Source: Gammaproteobacteria bacterium (GTDB lineage: Bacteria > Pseudomonadota > Gammaproteobacteria > Pseudomonadales > Azotimanducaceae). Taken from it: DNA of 6,310 nucleotides. The notes below the pieces were generated by a model that worked only from the letters and a program-made list of their open reading frames with translations, did not search any database and was not told the DNA's origin. Positions within the stretch are counted from its first letter, which is position 1; every line of letters begins with the position of its first letter. This document shows, in pieces, positions 5,174-6,310 of this stretch. The translations under genes were made by a program, and so were the position numbers. The stretch covers positions 1 to 6,310 of the forward strand of contig JABIVN010000085.1 in the NCBI GenBank assembly GCA_018667205.1. Direction: 5' to 3'.

Positions 5174-6310
5174 CTAGCCTTGCGGTGTTTTCATCTTGCC
5201 GAGTATATGCAGGCCTTTGAGTAATGTCAGCGCTTCATTGAGCTGATAATCGCGCATAGCCAGTTTCATGTTGTTGGAATAGGTGGCGGTGGACTCGGTG
5301 GTGTCAGGATCCATTGAAGCCGGGCTATCTGGGTCATCGACCTTGGTTTCCCCTTTGGTGCTTTCATTGTCTCCAGCCAGATGCTTGGGAAGGTTTTTTT
5401 CCTTTATCCGCCAGGGATTCGACTTCGCCGGTGTGACCTTCGAGCGATCGACCCAAATGTCCGGAATAATACCCTCAGCCTGAATAGATTTACCATTTGG
5501 CGTGTAATACCTGGCCGTGGTCAATTTTATTGCTTTTTCGTTGGTAAGCGGAAGGATGGTCTGCACGGATCCTTTGCCGAAAGTCGTCGTGCCCATGACA
5601 ATCGCCCGGCCATGATCCTGCAGTGCCCCAGCAACGATCTCGGATGCAGAGGCGGTCCCTGCATTGACCAGCACAACGATGGGTACGCCATGAATAGCGT
5701 CTGGTGTGCGGGCGTTGTATCTTTGTTCAGAATCCTCCATGCGGCCCTGGGTATAGACGATCAAACCATCGTCAATAAATACGTCAGATACGGCGACGGC
5801 AGATTGCAGAACGCCACCTGGGTTGTTGCGCAGATCGATAATCAGCCCTTCAAGGTCGCCTTCGTCTTTTAGCTGGATAACCGCCTTTTCGACTTCGTCC
5901 CCGGTACCTCTTTGGAACTGCGCAATACGAAGGTATCCGAACCCTTCCTCCAGGTAACGTTGCCTGACACTGGCAACCTTGATGACTTCTCTTGTCAGGG
6001 TAAGCGGTTGAGGCGTTGGACTGTCAGCTTTAATCACCATGATTTCTATTTCGCTACCAGCTTCGCCGCGCATAGCATCGATAGCGTCAGACAGGCTCAT
6101 GCCTTTCACCGGAGTGTCATTAAGCTGGATGATCAGGTCACCACTTTCAATGCCAGCCTTGGCTGCAGGGGTGTCGTCCATGGGTGAAATCACCTTAACG
6201 AAGCCATCTTCCATGCCTATTTCTATGCCAAGACCACCGTAGTTACCTGAAGTAGATTCCTGAAGGTCATCAAACGACTCTTTGTCCAGGTACGAGGAAT
6301 GTGGATCCAT
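5174..6310 (-). CDS. ctpA: C-terminal processing protease CtpA (S41), N-terminus outside window
   Basis: This is a periplasmic serine protease that cuts envelope proteins near their C-termini. The window holds 378 residues; the Met at the edge, within MDPHSSYLDKESF, aligns with an internal position of the family, so roughly the first 90 residues with the export signal lie beyond 6310. A PDZ domain spans about 25-95 (YGGLGIEIG ... PMDDTPAAKAGIESGDLI). The protease core follows: GYLRIAQF, IIDLRNNPGGVLQSAV, then VNAGTASASEIVAGALQD with nucleophile Ser221 and Asp232, and TFGKGSVQT with general-base Lys246. The 25-residue Ser-Lys spacing matches E. coli Tsp (S430/K455). The C-terminal region after about 290 is polar and low in complexity (many D, E, S, T), then ends in a helix ending LHILGKMKTPQG. 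The TAG stop is followed by GCG and the TTG of yibQ in the same frame. By analogy with pseudomonads, envC should lie upstream. Confidence 0.96.
   Translation of the reverse strand: MDPHSSYLDKESFDDLQESTSGNYGGLGIEIGMEDGFVKVISPMDDTPAAKAGIESGDLIIQLNDTPVKGMSLSDAIDAMRGEAGSEIEIMVIKADSPTPQPLTLTREVIKVASVRQRYLEEGFGYLRIAQFQRGTGDEVEKAVIQLKDEGDLEGLIIDLRNNPGGVLQSAVAVSDVFIDDGLIVYTQGRMEDSEQRYNARTPDAIHGVPIVVLVNAGTASASEIVAGALQDHGRAIVMGTTTFGKGSVQTILPLTNEKAIKLTTARYYTPNGKSIQAEGIIPDIWVDRSKVTPAKSNPWRIKEKNLPKHLAGDNESTKGETKVDDPDSPASMDPDTTESTATYSNNMKLAMRDYQLNEALTLLKGLHILGKMKTPQG

Noticed and set aside
5381..5872. 163-codon plus-strand frame
   Set aside because: Lies antisense within ctpA, whose protease motifs are intact; a shadow frame.

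Overview
The right two thirds of the window looks like a gammaproteobacterial core chromosome, probably from a Pseudomonas/Marinobacter-like marine lineage. This rests on the protein flavour of HisB, HisA, CtpA and YibQ and on the ctpA-yibQ/his neighbourhood known from pseudomonads; the exact taxon is inference.

Left part (1-2000) is accessory, decayed DNA. It opens with a perfect 8-bp tandem repeat (1-29). A wrecked IS6-family transposase follows (36-409): it lacks its N-terminus, has lost the segment carrying the third catalytic residue and is frameshifted. Next comes about 500 bases without a convincing gene, holding a hairpin (587-612) and five copies of a 15-bp repeat (659-733). The one intact gene here encodes a small protein with two AP2-like DNA-binding domains (925-1494). 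It is followed directly by a likely IS91-family transposase C-terminal scrap (1504-1695) and about 300 unassigned bases.

A complete tRNA-Gly(CCC) on the minus strand (2001-2076) marks the border. Its 3' end faces the debris, as expected if mobile DNA entered at the tRNA 3' end, but I found no convincing attachment repeat inside the window. To its right are a 36-codon ORF with a good ribosome binding site and a perfect 12-bp hairpin inside it (2135-2245), an otherwise geneless stretch with small hairpins, and an unassigned 133-aa protein gene (2485-2883).

The core part holds a promoter-like site, then hisB and hisA, both plus strand. The hisB stop codon is followed immediately by the hisA GTG start. 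The hisH and hisF genes, which in many gammaproteobacteria sit between and after these two, are both absent here. HisA makes the substrate of the HisH-HisF synthase and HisB uses its product, so the missing pair is exactly the step between them and must be encoded elsewhere if the pathway works. Convergent to hisA, with only a 4-base gap, lie yibQ (divergent polysaccharide deacetylase, TTG start) and ctpA (S41 processing protease, cut by the window edge) on the minus strand. Both belong to the cell-envelope group that commonly accompanies envC.

I see no defence system, CRISPR array or obviously new multi-gene system. The best leads are the compressed hisB-hisA junction, the AP2 protein beside IS debris at a tRNA, and the hairpin-containing short ORF.
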